DNA from: Ligilactobacillus murinus DSM 20452 = NBRC 14221
GTDB taxonomy: Bacteria; Bacillota; Bacilli; Lactobacillales; Lactobacillaceae
DNA length: 64,000 nt
Assembly: GCF_001591685.1 (NCBI RefSeq)
Contig: NZ_BCVJ01000001.1
Coordinates: forward strand, 62,001 to 126,000
Direction of reading: 5' to 3'
In this document: positions 54,383 through 63,954 of the stretch, in pieces
How the letters are laid out: the number at the start of each line of letters is the position of its first letter
How positions within the stretch are numbered: position 1 is the stretch's first letter
Made by a program: the position numbers and the translations under genes
The notes under the pieces: generated by a model
Databases searched by the model: none
What the model was told of the DNA's origin: nothing
What the model saw: the letters and a program-made list of their open reading frames with translations, nothing else

Positions 54383-55285
54383 CTATTGTTTACGTAAATT
54401 TTCTAATTCAGCTAAAACGTTTTGCTTTACTTCCATATATTGTGTCGTTTCCTCTTCTGAGAGCGTCAATTTTGTTAAAACAGCTACTCCTTGCTTTGAT
54501 AAAACAACTGGCTCACTGATCGCGATCTTTTGCTTAGCAAATTCGATCTCATGGGTCAAGGGGACTAAGATCGGATGATTGAAAAACAATGCACGACAGA
54601 TCCGCTGTAAGCACAAAACTGTCACGACTTTATTTGCTTGTAGCGCTTTAGCTTGATAGTCTTTAGTGATCTCATCTAAATTTGCTTGTCCAAATAAACT
54701 ATTATCTTGCGCAACGATCCCTAACACCGAATTTCCTGCGATCTGTGCGCGACTCCAAGCGATAAAGGCTTCATCTTGCGTTCCGATAACATTAGCGTAG
54801 ATCGGATCGCTCCCAATATCCAAACGCTCCCCTAATAAGCGGGCAACTGTTTCAGAAAACCCCATCGTGCCTAAACCAAAAACATTATTAGCGGGCAAAC
54901 CGGAAAAACGCAAGGCCGAATAGACCCACAGATGATCATGGGGCAAGACCACACAGATCTTACCCCTAAAACCATTAGCCATTGCTTGATTGATCACCAG
55001 TTGGATCCAGCGACGTTGTGCATTTTCCCCCTCAGCTTCAACATAATCTTTGGGTGGGGTCCCCAGCAAGAGTAGCTGTAGTTCAGCCCAGTTTGGGTGT
55101 GCAGTTGCTTCCAAGACAAAATTATCAGCAAAAGCTGAACTTTCGACTAATGAAACAACTTGTGCAGTCGGTGTTTCATTGATCTGGAACCAAAAACATT
55201 TTAAATGTTCATCGTGTAAGATACATGTCTGTAAAAATAACTGCAGTTCAGGGTTTTCCCCACAAATCATTATATTATTATCCAT
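54383..55285 (-). CDS. Lactate/malate-dehydrogenase-like protein without catalytic residues
   Basis: This 300-residue protein follows the C-terminal half of the LDH/MDH family: FSGLPANNVFGLGTMGFSE corresponds to the usual FSGxPxxRVIGxGTxLD, and SDPIYANVIGTQDEAFIAWS to the usual catalytic IGEHGDSxFPVWS. In this copy the catalytic His of EHGD is absent (GTQDEAF) and the RxxR substrate arginines are not evident. The N-terminal half is divergent, with ICGENPELQLFL instead of a clear GxGxVG motif. It is probably not an active dehydrogenase. It leads the unit with UPF0223 and the phosphatase. Confidence 0.7.
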   Translation of the reverse strand: MDNNIMICGENPELQLFLQTCILHDEHLKCFWFQINETPTAQVVSLVESSAFADNFVLEATAHPNWAELQLLLLGTPPKDYVEAEGENAQRRWIQLVINQAMANGFRGKICVVLPHDHLWVYSALRFSGLPANNVFGLGTMGFSETVARLLGERLDIGSDPIYANVIGTQDEAFIAWSRAQIAGNSVLGIVAQDNSLFGQANLDEITKDYQAKALQANKVVTVLCLQRICRALFFNHPILVPLTHEIEFAKQKIAISEPVVLSKQGVAVLTKLTLSEEETTQYMEVKQNVLAELENLRKQ

Positions 55286-55562
55286 TTGAATCCCCCACTT
55301 TTCATCTTACCGAAATGCGATCTCTTTTGGACCGCCACGATACAAAAGTAAAAGTATATCTCTTTTAACGTCAAAACGCAAACGTACTTTCGTAAACATT
55401 TAAAATTCTCTTTAATTATAGCACAATAATTTCTGGCCTTATTTAACAATAATGTAACAGCTACCATGGCTTTGTCATAAAAACGTTACGCTAAAAAGCT
55501 GAAAACTTTTTTCTAAGATGTGCTAAAATCAAGGTAGACAATAAATGAAGGGATGATTATTT

Positions 55563-56117
55563 TTGATCACTATGCATGATATTATCCGCGAAGGGCATCC
55601 AACTTTGCGGGCACGAGCAGAGAAATTTACATTTCCATTGACCGCTGAAGAAAAGCAAACTGCTCAAAAAATGATGGAATTTTTAGAAAACAGCCAAGAC
55701 CCTGAGATCGCAGAAAAGTACGGTCTCCGCGCTGGTGTTGGATTAGCAGCACCTCAGATCGATATCTCTAAACGGATGACCGCAGTCCTAGTTCCTGGCG
55801 AAGAAGGGCAAGAACCACTTTTTAAGCACATCTTGATCAACCCAACGATCTTGAGCGAATCAGTTCAAATGGCTGCTCTAGCAGAAGGTGAAGGTTGCCT
55901 TTCTGTTGACCGTGAGATCCCCGGCTATGTTCCCCGCCATGCTCGGCTCAAATTACGCTGGTATGATCTAGATGGCAACGAGCACGTTGAACGCTTACGA
56001 GACTATGTTGCGATCGTAGTTCAACACGAGATCGACCACTTGAATGGTGTCTTGTTCTTTGATCATATCAATAAAGAAAATCCATTTGCTGCCTCTGAAG
56101 ACTTGATCTTACTTTAA
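55563..56117 (+). CDS. def: Peptide deformylase
   Basis: Peptide deformylase removes the N-formyl group from new proteins. The 184-residue protein has the three family motifs [10 protein letters not shown] (about 60), [14 protein letters not shown] (metal-binding Cys) and [16 protein letters not shown] (two His ligands and the catalytic Glu). It starts with TTG at 55563, about 9 bases after AAGGGA; the nearest ATG (55572) would be 18 bases away. It is monocistronic. Confidence 0.96.
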   Translation: MITMHDIIREGHPTLRARAEKFTFPLTAEEKQTAQKMMEFLENSQDPEIAEKYGLRAGVGLAAPQIDISKRMTAVLVPGEEGQEPLFKHILINPTILSESVQMAALAEGEGCLSVDREIPGYVPRHARLKLRWYDLDGNEHVERLRDYVAIVVQHEIDHLNGVLFFDHINKENPFAASEDLILL

Positions 56118-56126
56118 AAAGACTGC

Positions 56127-56181
56127 AAATGACAAGGAACCTCAACATGTTTTTACCTCATGTTGGGGTTCCTTGTCATTT
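56127..56181. terminator. Bidirectional terminator between def and the membrane-protein gene
   Basis: A 23-bp stem with one G-U pair (56127-56149 with 56159-56181), extended by an outer AAAAGACT/AGTCTTTT pair. It is the longest hairpin in the window. Confidence 0.92.
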
Positions 56182-56190
56182 ATAGTCTTT

Positions 56191-56661
56191 TTAGTTATTT
56201 TGTTCTAACGTATTCATATCATTGACATATTCTACGGTCGCCTTATTGACTAGATAGGAAACGTCGATGTGCAAGATATCATCTTTTACCCAAATATCGG
56301 AGACCACAAAAGCCCTATTTTGTTGGTAACCTTTGATCCCTTGGGCTTTGGCTTGCACTGCCAGCTGCTGTTCAAGCCGGTTTTTTAGACCATTTAGATC
56401 AGCCTTAGTTAAATTTTTAACTTCAAGCTGATACTCAAAGGCCATGACCCCCTTGCCCCAAACATCTGAGATCAAGACTGAATCCGCTAAACTTTCATTT
56501 AACAGCTTTAAATTTATTAAACTTTCCTCCATTGCCGCATCCGTCAATTTTTGACTGTCGAGCTGGATCAATTTTAAAGCTTTCTTTCGGCGATATCGCT
56601 GAAAAATAAGGGCTAAGGTTCCGATAATGACCACTCCAATGATCAGATATAAAAATTCCAT
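56191..56661 (-). CDS. Membrane-anchored hypothetical protein (156 residues)
   Basis: This protein has one N-terminal membrane helix (residues 4-21, LYLIIGVVIIGTLALIF), a basic stop (RYRRKKALK) and then a soluble domain that probably lies in the cytoplasm. The soluble part has two similar halves around FEYQLEVKNLTKADLNGL and VSDIWVKDDILHIDVSYLV. I do not recognise the family. It stands alone, convergent with def, with about 280 bases of A/T-rich DNA upstream. Confidence 0.65.
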   Translation of the reverse strand: MEFLYLIIGVVIIGTLALIFQRYRRKKALKLIQLDSQKLTDAAMEESLINLKLLNESLADSVLISDVWGKGVMAFEYQLEVKNLTKADLNGLKNRLEQQLAVQAKAQGIKGYQQNRAFVVSDIWVKDDILHIDVSYLVNKATVEYVNDMNTLEQNN

Positions 56662-56945
56662 AACTTCACCTACTTGTTTACTCTTTGATTATATACTAAA
56701 TTTAACCAAGCTAGCATCATTTGGGGCCTAAACTTAAAAGTATCTTAGCCTTTATCTTGACCGTAACTTTGTCTAGTCTTTTATCTGACACGTTTGATCA
56801 ACTTTATATACTTAGTTTGTAAACTATGGTAAAATAGGTTTAATTATTGTGTAAACAATCCCTGTTCGGAAGTTTATTTTTGCTGATTTGAACTTTTATC
56901 TAAGTGCAAATAACTATAATTAATTTCATAAAAGGAGAATCATTA

Positions 56946-57158
56946 ATGATCTTTAAAGTATATTATCAACCAACGAAAAAAATCAATCCTCGCCGTGAAA
57001 ACACGGAATCTTTATATTTAGAAGCTGACTCAGAACCAGAAGCACGCGTTTTAGTAGAATCAAATACCGAATACAATGTTGAATTTATCGAAGAATTGAG
57101 CGACGCAGCTTTAGAATACGAAAAGGAAAGTCCAGCTTTTAAACTTACGGAGTTTTAA
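56946..57158 (+). CDS. rpoY: RNA polymerase epsilon subunit
   Basis: RpoY (YkzG) is the small epsilon subunit of Firmicutes RNA polymerase. The 70-residue protein starts [20 protein letters not shown] and has the family motif [26 protein letters not shown] precedes the ATG at 56946; the frame is open 14 codons upstream but without a site. It lies 3 bases before rnjA, the conserved pairing. Confidence 0.95.
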   Translation: MIFKVYYQPTKKINPRRENTESLYLEADSEPEARVLVESNTEYNVEFIEELSDAALEYEKESPAFKLTEF

Positions 57159-57161
57159 AAG

Positions 57162-58838
57162 ATGAAAAAACTAAATGTTAAAAATAACGAGACTGCCGTT
57201 TTTGCACTCGGTGGTCTGGGAGAAATTGGAAAAAATACTTATGGTATCCAATTTCAAGACGAGATCATCGTCGTCGATGCCGGCATCAAATTCCCTGAAG
57301 ATGACCTTTTAGGGATCGATTACGTCATCCCTGACTATCAATATCTCGTCGCAAATCAGCAAAAAATCAAAGCTTTAGTCATTACACACGGTCACGAGGA
57401 CCATATCGGTGGCATCCCTTATCTTTTGAAACAGGTAAATGTTCCGATCTATGCTGGTCCATTAGCCCTTGCCTTGATCAAGAGCAAACTAGAAGAGCAT
57501 GGCCTATTGAACTCAACTGAATTGCATGAGATCAATGAAGATACGGTCCTACGTTTCAGAAAGACGAGCGTGTCCTTCTTTAGAACTACACACTCGATCC
57601 CTGATACCCTAGGTGTTGCGATCAAGACCCCTTCTGGTACCATTGTCTGCACCGGTGACTATAAATTTGATCTAACTCCGATCACAAACCAAGCGCCTAA
57701 TCTTCAAAAGATGGCGCGCTTGGGTGAAGAAGGGGTTTTGTGCTTACTATCCGATAGTACTAATGCAGAAGTCCCTAACTTCACTAAATCTGAACGTTGG
57801 GTCGGCAAATCGATCAAACGTATCTTCGAACAAGTCGAAGGTCGGATCATCTTTGCGACCTTTGCTTCAAACATCTCACGTATCCAACAAGCTGCTGCTG
57901 CTGCGATCGCTAAAGGACGTAAGATCGCGGTCTTTGGTCGTAGTATGGAAGCAGCTATCGTAAACGGACGGAAATTAGGTTATCTTGATATCCCTGATGA
58001 TGCGATCGTTGATGCACGCGAGATCAATAGTTTACCTGCTAATAAAGTTATGATCTTATGTACCGGTTCGCAAGGTGAACCTATGGCTGCTTTAAGTCGG
58101 ATCGCTAATGGGACTCACCGTCAAGTAGCGATCCAACCAGGCGATACAGTCGTCTTTTCAAGTTCGCCGATCCCAGGTAACACTTTGAGTGTCAACAAAG
58201 TCATCAACGAACTTGAAGAAGCTGGTGCAACGGTCATCCATGGTAAGGTCAATAATATCCATGCTTCTGGACACGGTGGTCAAGAAGAGCAAAAATTGAT
58301 GCTTCGTTTGATGAAGCCTAAATTCTTCATGCCTGTCCACGGTGAGTATCGGATGTTGAAGATCCATACTGAATTGGCCGAAAAATGTGATGTCCCTACC
58401 GAAAACTCCTTTATCTTGGAAAACGGTGATGTCTTGGCCTTGACTAAAGATTCCGCCCGTTATGCTGGGCATTTCAACGCTGAAGATGTCTATGTCGATG
58501 GTTCCGGGATCGGTGATATCGGTAATATCGTCTTGCGCGATCGCCGGATCCTCTCAGAAGAAGGCCTTGTCGTTGTAGTCGCTACGATCGATATGCAAAA
58601 GCGTGAGATCTTAGCTGGTCCTGATCTACTATCACGTGGTTTCATCTATATGCGTGAATCTGGTGAATTGATCAAACAGGGACGTAAACGCGTTTATCGG
58701 ACGATCAGACAAACTTTGAAAAATGAAAAAGTTACTGAAGCAATGTTGCGTGAAAATATTATTGCTGAGCTCCAAACGTTCCTTTTCGAACAAACTGAGC
58801 GTCATCCAATGATCTTACCAATGTTTGTTACAGTTTAA
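57162..58838 (+). CDS. rnjA: Ribonuclease J1
   Basis: RNase J1 is a 5-prime exonuclease and endonuclease in mRNA turnover and rRNA maturation. The 558-residue protein has the full metallo-beta-lactamase motif [10 protein letters not shown] (H76, H78, D80, H81), CTGDYKFD, the beta-CASP blocks [12 protein letters not shown] and [12 protein letters not shown], and a C-terminal domain for oligomerisation. It keeps all metal ligands, unlike the J2 copy at 36258. It is translated with rpoY. Confidence 0.96.
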   Translation: MKKLNVKNNETAVFALGGLGEIGKNTYGIQFQDEIIVVDAGIKFPEDDLLGIDYVIPDYQYLVANQQKIKALVITHGHEDHIGGIPYLLKQVNVPIYAGPLALALIKSKLEEHGLLNSTELHEINEDTVLRFRKTSVSFFRTTHSIPDTLGVAIKTPSGTIVCTGDYKFDLTPITNQAPNLQKMARLGEEGVLCLLSDSTNAEVPNFTKSERWVGKSIKRIFEQVEGRIIFATFASNISRIQQAAAAAIAKGRKIAVFGRSMEAAIVNGRKLGYLDIPDDAIVDAREINSLPANKVMILCTGSQGEPMAALSRIANGTHRQVAIQPGDTVVFSSSPIPGNTLSVNKVINELEEAGATVIHGKVNNIHASGHGGQEEQKLMLRLMKPKFFMPVHGEYRMLKIHTELAEKCDVPTENSFILENGDVLALTKDSARYAGHFNAEDVYVDGSGIGDIGNIVLRDRRILSEEGLVVVVATIDMQKREILAGPDLLSRGFIYMRESGELIKQGRKRVYRTIRQTLKNEKVTEAMLRENIIAELQTFLFEQTERHPMILPMFVTV

Positions 58839-58843
58839 ATGCT

Positions 58844-58882
58844 AAAAAAACAAGCCAAGAGTAGATTTTGGCTTGTTTTTTT
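58844..58882 (+). terminator. Terminator of rpoY-rnjA
   Basis: A 15-bp stem (58844-58858 with 58868-58882), nine-base loop; the right arm ends in T7. Confidence 0.92.
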
Positions 58883-58995
58883 GTGCTTGTCGCTTGCTAA
58901 AATATTAGCTATAATTGTTTAGTAGCTACTAATGCCTGAAGAAAGTTAATATGGATCAGGCTTTGCTTAGTTCGAAAATAAAGGAAAGGATATAT

Positions 58996-59052
58996 ATGAT
59001 CTTTCTCGTTGTTTCCAATAACGTCCATATTTTATATCACCGCTCGTTTTGA
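58996..59052 (+). CDS. Possible 18-residue upstream peptide overlapping the kinase gene
   Basis: ATG 58996 follows the ribosome site AAAGGAAAGG by six bases and opens an 18-codon frame (MIFLVVSNNVHILYHRSF). Its TGA (59050-59052) overlaps the TTG start of the next gene as TTGA. The next gene has no ribosome site of its own, so this peptide probably exists to bring ribosomes to it. Confidence 0.5.
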   Translation: MIFLVVSNNVHILYHRSF

Positions 59053-60035
59053 AAACTTTCTTTATTATTGTTAATCCAAATGCTGATCATGGTCAAGCTG
59101 CTAATATTTGGGAGCAAGTTGAACAGATTTTGCTTACTCGTCAAGTTAAATATGAAGCTCATCAAACGACCCGTGTTGGCCATGCTAAACAGTTGATCCA
59201 TTTAAATTTTGGCAAGCAAAAAGCAGAAAATATCAAAGATCAAGTCGTTTTAGTCGTAGGTGGAGACGGAACTTTAAATGAGACGCTCAATGCGCTCAAA
59301 CATGAAGCTCCTTTGGAAGTCCCACTTGCGTTCATCCCTGTCGGCCATAATAATGGTTTTGCTAAAGGGATCGGGATCGCTTCAGATCCTTTGGTTGCGC
59401 TAGATCAGATCTTAGCCGCAACTGAACCGACCTATTATAATGTTGGGGAATATCAAGAAACGACACATAACGAACAAGGATACTTTTTAAATGATTTTGG
59501 GATCGGGCTTGATGCTTATACGATCAGCCTAAATGCTAACGTGCATAAACATATGCGTTTGCGTAAGTTCTTGCTGAAACTTCACTTGAACTTTTTGGCA
59601 TATCTCATCAATGTCTTTACTGCTTTTCTAAATCAAGAAGCCTTTGCAGTAACTTTGAGGATCGGTGATAAATATGAGTTCTTCAAACATGCTCGCTTGG
59701 TCAATATCGCCAACCATCCTTATTTTGAAAATGGGATCATCTTGTCGCCAAAAGCCGATATCAATGATCATCAGCTTGACTTGATCATTGCTGATAATTT
59801 AGGCTTTTTTAAATTTTTAGCACTGAGTATCGCGATCTATTTCAAAAAGCAACTTAAACTCCCCTATATTCATCACTACAAAGATAAAAATATCCATTTG
59901 ATCATCAATTCTTTAGAATACGGCCAGATCGATGGTGAAGAAGCCGGAAGTAAATACTATGATATCTTTTTTGGGACGATCAAATACCCTTTCTGGATCA
60001 ATATCCAAGGCGTCCCTGTTACTAAACGTGTGTAA
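59049..60035 (+). CDS. Diacylglycerol/lipid kinase family protein
   Basis: This 328-residue protein belongs to the DagK/YegS lipid kinase family. The ATP-binding signature VVLVVGGDGTLNETLNAL lies at about 73-90, followed by LAFIPVGHNNGFAKGIG (usually GTxNDFA; here the Thr and Asp are His and Gly). The C-terminal beta domain ends with YGQIDGEEAG. The substrate may be diacylglycerol or another lipid. The start is TTG 59049 without its own ribosome site; translation is likely coupled to the 18-codon ORF that overlaps it. Confidence 0.88.
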   Translation: MKTFFIIVNPNADHGQAANIWEQVEQILLTRQVKYEAHQTTRVGHAKQLIHLNFGKQKAENIKDQVVLVVGGDGTLNETLNALKHEAPLEVPLAFIPVGHNNGFAKGIGIASDPLVALDQILAATEPTYYNVGEYQETTHNEQGYFLNDFGIGLDAYTISLNANVHKHMRLRKFLLKLHLNFLAYLINVFTAFLNQEAFAVTLRIGDKYEFFKHARLVNIANHPYFENGIILSPKADINDHQLDLIIADNLGFFKFLALSIAIYFKKQLKLPYIHHYKDKNIHLIINSLEYGQIDGEEAGSKYYDIFFGTIKYPFWINIQGVPVTKRV

Positions 60036-60063
60036 AAGCATCTGACTTTAAATATAACTAATA

Positions 60064-60110
60064 ACGAGGGTCCTACTAGGATGCGGTTTGCATCGCGGTA
60101 GGACCCTCGT
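60064..60110. terminator. Hairpin between convergent kinase and recD2 genes
   Basis: A perfect 13-bp stem (60064-60076 with 60098-60110) with extra pairing inside the loop. There is no strong T tract on either side, so it is a weak terminator or an mRNA 3-prime end. Confidence 0.65.
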
Positions 60111-60132
60111 CTTACATATAACCGTATTAGTG

Positions 60133-62526
60133 TCAACGCATAAAATCTGCCGGTGTCAAATTATCCATTCCGATCATCGGGTCGATCTCACCCTTTTTGA
60201 CCAAAGCTGGGGTTAAGATAAATTTTGGCGTGCTTTCTACTTTAGTAGCTTCTTTAACGCTTGAATCCTTAGGTTTACCCAAAACTTCCCACAAACGCAT
60301 CGTAAGAGTAGTTTTACGGTTTAAAGCTAAGGTCTGGATACATTTGGCATAAGCTTCTGGTTCACCCAATAAGATGAGTTTCTCCTTAGCCCGTGTTAAA
60401 GCTGTATAGAGCAAATTTCGCGCAAACATCCGTGAATACTGTTGGACCATGGGCAAGATCACGATCGGAAATTCACTGCCTTGTGACTTATGGATCGACA
60501 TACAATAAGCTAGTGTCAAGTTGACGAGATCTTTTCGGCCAAACTCGACTTCTTGACCATCAAATGCGATGATCACCTTGTCGTCTTTGGGGTGATCTTT
60601 TTTTAACTCGATCCCGACTATCTTCCCGATATCACCGTTAAAAATATTATTTTCTGGGTCGTTGACTAAATGTAACACACGATCACCGATCCGAAATACG
60701 TTATTTCCAAACTTGACTTCTTTTTGTTGTGGTTTTTTAGGATTCAAGAGTGCCTGTAGCGTTTGGTTCAAGCTCGTGATCCCGGCCGCTCCACGATACA
60801 TAGGCGCTAAGATCTGAACATCATCGACCTTATTTTGCTTAGCTAAAGCCGCAGCAACAACTTGTTCGACCACTGAACTCACTTGATCAGCATGACAAGG
60901 AATAAACGAACGATCATTGGTCTTTTGCATTAGATCAGGAGGGACGAGCCCATCCTTGACTGCATGTGCCAATTGGATGATCGTTGAGCCATCACCTTGC
61001 CGATAGATCTTAGCGAGTTCTTTTTGTGGTAAAGTTTCACTAGCTAACAGATCAGAAAAGACCTGTCCTGGTCCCACTGAAGGTAACTGGTTGCGGTCAC
61101 CGACAAAGATTACTTGCATTTGTTCGGGAATACTTTCTAATAATAACTGTAACAAGACAGTATCGACCATCGAAGTTTCATCAACGATCAATAATTTACC
61201 TTCTAGCGCTTTTGTCTCTTCCGGTAATTCATCTTCTCTGCCATTCAATCCCAGTAGTCGATGGATCGTTGAAGCTGGTAGTCCGGTAGCCTCACTCATC
61301 TTCTTAGCGGCTCTTCCGGTAGGTGCCGCTAAGAGGATCGGCGTTTGACTCGTATCGGATAGATCAAGCTCATGTAGCGCAGCAAACGTCCGCACGATCC
61401 CCATAATGATCGTTGTTTTCCCCGTACCAGGTCCCCCCGTCAGTAAGAAAACTGGTGCTTTAACAGCCGCTTTGATCGCTGCTTTTTGATCAGGACCATA
61501 CGTTATCTGGAGATCTTTTTGGATCGCTTGGATAAAGTCATCGATCTGAGCATCATTTACCTCTTGATCACTTACTTTAGTCGCCAAACGCTTGAGTTCT
61601 TCGGCGATCGCATATTCAGCTTCATAGTAGCGTCGTAAATAGATTCGACCATCATCTGAGATCACTTGGCCTTTTTCACCCATTTTCAATAACTGATCAG
61701 CTAATAATTCAGGTTCGATCGGCTCAGGGCGACTCTCCAATAAACGTAAAGCTTCTTTTAATAATGTGGCGCCATCCGTATAGGTATTACCCAAAAATAG
61801 GCTCAATTGTGCCATACTTGCAAAGATCGCAGCCGCTAAGCGAACTTCAGCTGTTGCGGCCACGCCTAGTTTTAATGCCAATTGATCAGCACGATCAAAC
61901 CCGAAACCTTCAATGTCATAAACTAGCTGATATGGATTTTCATGGATGACATCTAAAGTCTTTTCACGATATTTTTCAAATAGTTTACCGGCCATTTTCT
62001 CGGAAAAACCTAAGGTGCTCAAACCGATCAAAGTGTGTTCTGCTCCATTATCAGCCGTGATCCCAGCTAATAAATTCTCTTTTTGCTTAGCACTCAAACC
62101 CAGTTCATCAGCAACTTTAGGATCATTTAAAAGCTTATCTACGGCATTTTCTCCCAACTGAGAAACGATTTTTTCAGCTGTCTTCTTACCGATCCCTTCA
62201 AAATGATCACCAGCTAAATATGCGATCACACCATCTTTTGAGGACAAGATCTCTGGCTTATAACTGAGCACTTGAACTTGGCGCCCATATTTAGGATGTT
62301 CCGTGATCTTTCCCTTAAAATAGTAACTCGTTCCCTCGATGAGCTCGGGAAAATTTCCTGTGATCGTCACTTCACTGTCTAGATCAAGATCGGTCTCGGT
62401 GATGCCCACAAGTGCTACTTTATACAAACTTGCTGGTGCTTCAAAAAAGATATTTAGAACTTCAGCGACTAAATAACCTTCATTTTTATCCTCATCAAAT
62501 AGTGTCAGTGTCTCTTGTTGCATCAT
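60133..62526 (-). CDS. recD2: ATP-dependent RecD-like DNA helicase RecD2
   Basis: RecD2 is a 5-3 helicase in DNA repair that works without RecBC in Firmicutes. The 797-residue protein has an N-terminal OB and helix-hairpin-helix region (GDHFEGIGKKTAEKIVSQLG near 112-131), Walker A LTGGPGTGKTTIIMG (about 366), Walker B VDETSMVDT, GDRNQLPSVGPG and the final VLTLAYCMSIHKSQGSEFP-like motif (LAYCMSIHKSQGSEFPIVIL). It follows the TPR gene by 8 bases, as in Bacillus yrrB-yrrC. Confidence 0.95.
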   Translation of the reverse strand: MMQQETLTLFDEDKNEGYLVAEVLNIFFEAPASLYKVALVGITETDLDLDSEVTITGNFPELIEGTSYYFKGKITEHPKYGRQVQVLSYKPEILSSKDGVIAYLAGDHFEGIGKKTAEKIVSQLGENAVDKLLNDPKVADELGLSAKQKENLLAGITADNGAEHTLIGLSTLGFSEKMAGKLFEKYREKTLDVIHENPYQLVYDIEGFGFDRADQLALKLGVAATAEVRLAAAIFASMAQLSLFLGNTYTDGATLLKEALRLLESRPEPIEPELLADQLLKMGEKGQVISDDGRIYLRRYYEAEYAIAEELKRLATKVSDQEVNDAQIDDFIQAIQKDLQITYGPDQKAAIKAAVKAPVFLLTGGPGTGKTTIIMGIVRTFAALHELDLSDTSQTPILLAAPTGRAAKKMSEATGLPASTIHRLLGLNGREDELPEETKALEGKLLIVDETSMVDTVLLQLLLESIPEQMQVIFVGDRNQLPSVGPGQVFSDLLASETLPQKELAKIYRQGDGSTIIQLAHAVKDGLVPPDLMQKTNDRSFIPCHADQVSSVVEQVVAAALAKQNKVDDVQILAPMYRGAAGITSLNQTLQALLNPKKPQQKEVKFGNNVFRIGDRVLHLVNDPENNIFNGDIGKIVGIELKKDHPKDDKVIIAFDGQEVEFGRKDLVNLTLAYCMSIHKSQGSEFPIVILPMVQQYSRMFARNLLYTALTRAKEKLILLGEPEAYAKCIQTLALNRKTTLTMRLWEVLGKPKDSSVKEATKVESTPKFILTPALVKKGEIDPMIGMDNLTPADFMR

Positions 62527-62534
62527 CTACCGCC

Positions 62535-63197
62535 TTATTTTTTCTTTGTTGTTGCCTGCATCGTCTGTTCCACATCATTTAGACGTGTCTTTAGCGTTTG
62601 ATAGAGCTTAGGGTCACTTTGCTTGGCACGCTCAAAATACGCTGTTGGATCGGCACCGTTAACGACTGCGATCACACCCAATTGAAAATTGATCCGCGCG
62701 TCATTTGGTTCTAATTGCAAGGCCTGTTGATAATAATCCTTGGCTGGGCCAAAATTTCCCAAGGCTAAAAAGCAATCGCCCATCAAACTTAAAGTTGTAA
62801 CTGATCTTAGCTTCTCACTTGCCGTCAAAGCAAAAACTAAAGCTTTTTGATAGTTGGCCTTTGCATAATATGATTGGGCCAACATCGTATAGGCTTGAGC
62901 TTGTAATTTCCCATCTTGGACCAAATTGAACTGTGCGATCGCCTCATCATAAAGTTCACTTGCATAGTAGACATTACCTAGCCCATAATGCAATAATTCT
63001 GTTTTTTCTGCCCGATCACTCAAAGCATTGAGTGCTTTTTTAAAAAGTTCTTCCGCTTGGGTAAAGCTCTTTTCTTCAGTTAACGCTGTTCCTAAAGCGT
63101 AATAGCTCTCTTGATCGTATGGATCAGCATCGATCTTAGCGATCAATTTTTGGATGACTTGTTGCATCTTTTCATCTCGTTTAGCCCGTTTCATCAT
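62535..63197 (-). CDS. TPR-repeat protein, YrrB-like
   Basis: This 220-residue protein is a string of about five TPR repeats (for example YYALGTALTEEKSFTQAEEL and DYYQQALQLEPNDARINFQL). It has no membrane segment. It lies between mnmA/phosphatase and recD2, matching Bacillus yrrB, whose role is unknown; a partner-binding scaffold is likely. The start may be ATG 63197 or the next codon (63194), as AAGGTG is close to both. Confidence 0.85.
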   Translation of the reverse strand: MMKRAKRDEKMQQVIQKLIAKIDADPYDQESYYALGTALTEEKSFTQAEELFKKALNALSDRAEKTELLHYGLGNVYYASELYDEAIAQFNLVQDGKLQAQAYTMLAQSYYAKANYQKALVFALTASEKLRSVTTLSLMGDCFLALGNFGPAKDYYQQALQLEPNDARINFQLGVIAVVNGADPTAYFERAKQSDPKLYQTLKTRLNDVEQTMQATTKKK

Positions 63198-63206
63198 TAC
63201 ACCTTC

Positions 63207-63860
63207 TTATACAATATCAGTCGGATCAAGTTTCTTTTTTAGATAATCCGTCTTATTCCAAGCTAGACACTTAAAGTTTTTACCATCTTTAGTCTCTAAG
63301 ATCGTGGTGCTTGTGTTAGCCAAGCCACCTTTAGCGCGAATTTGGGCTAAAGGAACACCGAGTAAATGTCTGATCTCAGCACACAAAGCTGCTCCATGAC
63401 TGACAATGATCACATTGTCTTTAGGATAACGTTCACAGATCGCCTTGATCTTTGGTGTCATTCTTTCAAATAACTCTTCAAAGCTTTCACCCTCGATCTT
63501 ACTTGGATCGTATTTGTCAGGGTGATGCCGAAAACCGTCGAGTTCAGCCGGATATTTTTCTGCGACCTCGGTAAATTTCATCCCCTCCATTTTTCCTAAG
63601 TTAAATTCTTGGAAAGCTACATCAGCCTCTAAATTGACCGGTCGTTCTAAATTAGCGACTAGCTTTTGTGCGGTCACTTTAGCCCGTCGGATCGGACTAC
63701 AATAGACCTTAGCAAATTTAAAATTATTTAAATAGGTCGCTAATTCTTCGATCTCGCGATAACTCTCGGGTAATAGTGGTGAATCACCACGTGCCCCTTG
63801 ATAACGCCCTTCTAAATTCCATTTGGTTTTTCCATGGCGTACAAAAAACAACTTTGTCAA
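63207..63860 (-). CDS. Histidine phosphatase family protein
   Basis: This 217-residue protein has the phosphoglycerate-mutase-like fold. The nucleophile is His9 in LFFVRHGKTKWNLEGRYQG; the second histidine is in NVIIVSHGAALCAEIRHLLG. Members act on phosphosugars, nucleotides and other small phosphates, so the substrate is open. A TTG start at 63860 fits GAGGGATGG upstream; an ATG six codons earlier lies before that site and would add a non-conserved MEEGWI. It ends 10 bases before the TPR gene. Confidence 0.85.
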   Translation of the reverse strand: MTKLFFVRHGKTKWNLEGRYQGARGDSPLLPESYREIEELATYLNNFKFAKVYCSPIRRAKVTAQKLVANLERPVNLEADVAFQEFNLGKMEGMKFTEVAEKYPAELDGFRHHPDKYDPSKIEGESFEELFERMTPKIKAICERYPKDNVIIVSHGAALCAEIRHLLGVPLAQIRAKGGLANTSTTILETKDGKNFKCLAWNKTDYLKKKLDPTDIV

Positions 63861-63920
63861 AATCCATCCCTCTTCCATGTCTATTGTCTAAATTTTAGCA
63901 TACCTAGCCTAAAGAAAAAA

Positions 63921-63945
63921 GGACCATAGCCTTAAGCTACAGTCC
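63921..63945 (-). terminator. Terminator of the mnmA-like gene
   Basis: A stem of about 10 bp (63921-63930 with 63936-63945, with mismatch or G-U pairs), five-base loop and six U residues on the minus strand, about 10 bases past the stop codon. Confidence 0.8.
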
Positions 63946-63954
63946 CTAAAATAT

